8,821 nt of DNA from Promethearchaeia archaeon (GTDB lineage: Archaea; Asgardarchaeota; Lokiarchaeia; Sigyniarchaeales; SOKP01), in assembly GCA_029856295.1 (NCBI GenBank), contig JAHQWS010000063.1, positions 1-8,821 of the forward strand. Reading direction: 5' to 3'. The translations under genes were made by a program, and so were the position numbers. This document shows positions 6,720-8,821 of this stretch, one piece after another. The notes under the pieces are model-generated. The model was not told the origin of the DNA and did not search any database. It saw only the letters and a program-made list of their open reading frames with translations. Position 1 is the first letter of the stretch. The number at the start of each line of letters is the position of its first letter.

Positions 6720-8117
6720 TTATAGACTACTTCTCTTTTGCTCATGTAATTCTGTAAGTTTTCTTCTATTTTCCATTAATCGCTCTCCATGAATAGGATA
6801 AAAATACAATCCTATAAAGGAAATTATAAGGAGAATAAGGGGAAAAATACCCATCAGAAATCGAAGAGCAAATATTGTATCTACTCCCGGGTTCGGTGTG
6901 TATGTTTGCCAATCAACGCTAGAAAATACTATACCGATGATTAAAAAATTAAGAATCGCTGAAAATTTAATAAAGAAATTCAAAACTGCATAGTATATAC
7001 CAGATCGTCGTGTTCCTTGGGTAATTTCATCTTCGTCAATGATCTCTGCGATACATTGATCATAAAAATAGAGACCACCGCCTAATCCAATACCATCTAT
7101 AATCGCGGCTATTAAAGCCATTTCAAAGCTAGTTGAAAATGCCAAAAGTATACCTCCAATAGACCAGAACACTACACCGACCATTCCAGACATGCGAGCT
7201 CCTTTTCTTATTCGTATACTCTCCCACAATGGAGTAGAGGCAGCTGCAGAGAGAAATAAAACCAGTAGGATTAGCCCAATTAACTCTGAATCCTCTATTC
7301 CAACAGCATACGTCATATGGAGTGGTGCCAATGCTGGTGTTATGCCGATAACCATCCATGTGCCAATTGTTGGTATTAAAAACCATAAAAAGGACTTATT
7401 TTTAAAGGAAGCTGTAACTGTAGATTTAAAAGATAAGGCCGTCTCGGCATCTTTTGAGAACTCCTTTGGTTCGCGAACTCCCCATTTCAGGATAATAACA
7501 TATGTCACAAAAATAATAATACCAGCAAAGATACCAGTTAATTGGTATTGAGTTAGTGTTTCGGGACGATTATATCTATTGGTAAGGTCGTCAATAATGA
7601 AGGTGGGGAATACAAAGGCAAAAATAGTGGCCAACATGACACAACTTATTCGAAATTTTCCCGTTCTACTTCGATCTTCCATTTCAACAAACATTTCTGA
7701 GAAAAGAGCATTATAATTTAAATTAAATGCAGTGTAGGCAGTGTCAAATATCATTAGAATTACTAATAAATAGATGAAATTTATCACATCAGAGTTAAGA
7801 CCGATTGGGGGTGTAAATAATAGGATAACTATAATAGATAATGGGATTGTAGCAGCCATCATCCAAGGCACTCTTCGACCCCGTTTACTACGAGTTTTAT
7901 CTGATAAGTAGCCGATCATTGGATCATTAATGGCATTCCAGACACTCCAAAGTATAAAGCCTAAACTAATCCATAATACCGGAAGTTTCACCACAGTAAA
8001 ATAAAATGTGAAAACTAAAAACTGAAAGATGTTTAAAGCCACATTATCACCAACTTCCCCTAGAGCAAAAGCAACTCTCATTTTTTCTGTAATTTTATGA
8101 TATCCAGTTTCACTCAT
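6720..8117 (-). CDS. GPH/MelB-family cation symporter, copy 2
   Basis: A 465-residue paralogue of the symporter at 5166-6566, colinear throughout and almost without gaps. YNALFSEMFVEMEDRS (135-150) and the tail ENRRKLTELHEQKRSSL are identical. The functional residues are the same: Asp24, Asn61, Asp65 and Asn132. One visible difference in the TM2-TM3 loop is SKRGRR in place of SRWGRR. I chose the ATG at 8117: it gives MSE, as in copy 1, and GTGAT four bases upstream is a good archaeal ribosome-binding site. The in-frame GTG at 8126 would add three residues but is the first codon of that motif. It is the first gene leftward from the divergent region shared with iolG, which fits inositol-linked expression. 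The substrate is inferred from context. The two copies may differ in affinity or in substrate. Confidence 0.85.
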   Translation of the reverse strand: MSETGYHKITEKMRVAFALGEVGDNVALNIFQFLVFTFYFTVVKLPVLWISLGFILWSVWNAINDPMIGYLSDKTRSKRGRRVPWMMAATIPLSIIVILLFTPPIGLNSDVINFIYLLVILMIFDTAYTAFNLNYNALFSEMFVEMEDRSRTGKFRISCVMLATIFAFVFPTFIIDDLTNRYNRPETLTQYQLTGIFAGIIIFVTYVIILKWGVREPKEFSKDAETALSFKSTVTASFKNKSFLWFLIPTIGTWMVIGITPALAPLHMTYAVGIEDSELIGLILLVLFLSAAASTPLWESIRIRKGARMSGMVGVVFWSIGGILLAFSTSFEMALIAAIIDGIGLGGGLYFYDQCIAEIIDEDEITQGTRRSGIYYAVLNFFIKFSAILNFLIIGIVFSSVDWQTYTPNPGVDTIFALRFLMGIFPLILLIISFIGLYFYPIHGERLMENRRKLTELHEQKRSSL

Positions 8118-8121
8118 ATTA

Positions 8122-8126
8122 ATCAC
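8122..8126 (-). promoter_or_regulatory. GTGAT ribosome-binding site deciding the GPH copy-2 start
   Basis: On the minus strand GTGATTAATATG reads as GTGAT, four spacer bases, then ATG. GTGAT pairs with the 3' end of archaeal 16S rRNA. This supports the ATG at 8117 over an initiation at the GTG itself. Confidence 0.55.
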
Positions 8127-8136
8127 TTTTTTTTTA

Positions 8137-8150
8137 TTATATATTTTTTT
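8137..8150 (-). promoter_or_regulatory. Candidate TATA box of GPH copy 2
   Basis: On the minus strand AAAAAAATATATAA (8150-8137) is a TATA candidate. Its centre is only about 26 bases above the ATG at 8117, which would give a leaderless mRNA lacking the GTGAT site. A second AT stretch at 8173-8182 (TTTAAATTTA) would retain that site in a leader of about 35 bases. I cannot choose between them. Confidence 0.35.
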
Positions 8151-8218
8151 ATTAATTCAAATTATTTTTATGTAAATTTAAATCTTTAATTAATAAATTT
8201 AAAAATTCCAAATAAAAA

Positions 8219-8244
8219 ACATTACGAAAAAGACATTACCAAAA
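8219..8244. repeat. 12-bp direct repeat in the GPH/iolG divergent region
   Basis: ACATTACGAAAA (8219-8230) and ACATTACCAAAA (8233-8244) match at 11 of 12 bases and start 14 bases apart. They lie upstream of the iolG TATA candidates, about 90-110 bases before its start codon and between the two divergent genes. Spaced direct repeats at this position are a reasonable binding site for a regulator acting on both genes. No regulator gene is visible in the window. Confidence 0.4.
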
Positions 8245-8270
8245 TGCTGTCATATAAAAATTAAAAAATA

Positions 8271-8300
8271 CTTATAAAATGTATTATAACTAATGTTATA
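8271..8300 (+). promoter_or_regulatory. iolG promoter with adjacent dyad
   Basis: CTTATAAAAT (8271-8280) is a TATA candidate 50 bases before the iolG ATG, predicting a start near 8300 and a leader of about 30 bases. Just below it TATAAC (8285-8290) and GTTATA (8295-8300) form a perfect 6-base dyad with a 4-base gap, positioned where a repressor would block the start site. CATATAAAAA (8251-8260) is an alternative TATA box. No Shine-Dalgarno motif precedes the ATG. Confidence 0.4.
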
Positions 8301-8330
8301 GCTGAAATTAAAAAAAATTAAGAGTAAATC

Positions 8331-8821
8331 ATGAGTAAAAAATTCATTGTTGGTGTAGTTGGCGCGGGGAGAATAGGTAAAATTCACATTGAAAATCTTT
8401 TACATAAAATACCTGAAGTGAAATTAAAAATTGTTGCTGATGTCAAGCTAGATAATCAATTGAAGCAATGGGCTGCTAAAATAGGTATTCTCTACCTCAC
8501 GACTGATGCAAATGAAATCTTTACGGATCCTGAAATTGATGTAGTAGTAATTGCCTCATCTACAGATACGCATGCAGATTTTATTCAAAAAGCTGCGAAA
8601 GCAAAAAAACACATATTTTGTGAAAAACCTATTGACACGGATTTAAAACGGATAAAACAAGCCTTATCTTTTGTGAAAGAAGCAGGTGTTAAATTAATGG
8701 TTGGATTTAATCGGCGCTTTGATCATAATTTCAAACGTATTCATGATACTGTTGTTTCTGGTCAAATTGGCACCCCTCAGATTATAAAAATAACATCGAG
8801 GGATCCATCCCCTCCCCCAAT
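8331..8821 (+). CDS. iolG: myo-inositol 2-dehydrogenase (IolG), N-terminal part
   Basis: The first 163 residues of a Gfo/Idh/MocA-family dehydrogenase, cut by the right edge; the family is usually about 330-350 residues. It oxidises myo-inositol to scyllo-inosose with NAD, the first step of the pathway. The Rossmann loop is GAGRIG (11-16). Asp37 at the end of the second strand favours NAD. SSTDTH (77-82) and CEKP (97-100) with Lys99 are the family's cofactor and catalytic elements. GFNRRFDHNFKRI (125-137) and KITSRDPSPPP (153-163) closely match T. maritima TM0414 (IolG) as I recall it, and less closely B. subtilis IolG. It is divergent from GPH copy 2, with 213 bases between start codons. The C-terminal substrate domain lies outside the window, so specificity for myo-inositol over another polyol is inferred. 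Confidence 0.85.
   Translation, partial: MSKKFIVGVVGAGRIGKIHIENLLHKIPEVKLKIVADVKLDNQLKQWAAKIGILYLTTDANEIFTDPEIDVVVIASSTDTHADFIQKAAKAKKHIFCEKPIDTDLKRIKQALSFVKEAGVKLMVGFNRRFDHNFKRIHDTVVSGQIGTPQIIKITSRDPSPPP

Noticed and set aside
7129..7386. Minus-strand 85-codon frame inside GPH copy 2
   Set aside because: It is a shifted frame within a clear transporter gene and lacks a matching frame in the paralogue.
8118..8126. GTG start for GPH copy 2 at 8126
   Set aside because: The GTG is part of a GTGAT ribosome-binding motif four bases before an ATG at 8117, and the ATG gives the same MSE start as the paralogue.
1..8821. tRNA, rRNA, CRISPR array, transposase or phage genes
   Set aside because: No cloverleaf, conserved rRNA segment, regularly spaced repeat set or transposase/integrase motif was seen on either strand.

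Overview
The window is AT-rich and looks archaeal. TATA-like boxes sit roughly 25-60 bases ahead of most start codons, leaders look short, ribosome-binding sites are weak or absent (one gene has an archaeal-type GTGAT), and oligo-T tracts follow the stop codons on the coding strand. The two large symporters resemble GPH-family carriers I associate with Lokiarchaeia-like Asgard archaea. That placement is inference; no marker gene is present.

The main theme is myo-inositol breakdown by the oxidative route described in Thermotoga maritima, not the Bacillus iolBCDE route. Three proteins match that pathway closely as I recall its sequences: IolG (myo-inositol 2-dehydrogenase, cut by the right edge), IolM (scyllo-inosose 3-dehydrogenase) and IolO (5-keto-L-gluconate epimerase). 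The diketo-inositol hydrolase IolN and later uronate steps are not in the window. No ABC inositol transporter is visible. Instead there are three secondary carriers: two tandem GPH/MelB-type symporters that are clear duplicates, and one FLVCR-like MFS protein.

Layout: 1-335, intergenic, possibly holding the edge of a leftward gene; 336-1148, iolO (+); 1149-1301, spacer with a possible relic of an iolM 3' end; 1302-2369, PLP-dependent D-cysteine desulfhydrase-like enzyme (+); 2468-3649, iolM (-); 3870-5081, FLVCR-like MFS (-); 5166-6566 and 6720-8117, GPH symporters (-); 8118-8330, divergent control region with short repeats; 8331-8821, start of iolG (+).

Proposed working: the symporters bring in inositol or a related polyol. 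IolG and IolM oxidise it twice with NAD, a hydrolase encoded elsewhere opens the ring, and IolO epimerises the resulting keto-acid toward tagaturonate. Genes appear to be transcribed singly or in short units, each with its own promoter. The PLP enzyme is the odd member: it lies between iolO and iolM and is flanked by two similar copies of the iolM tail, suggesting it was inserted there.
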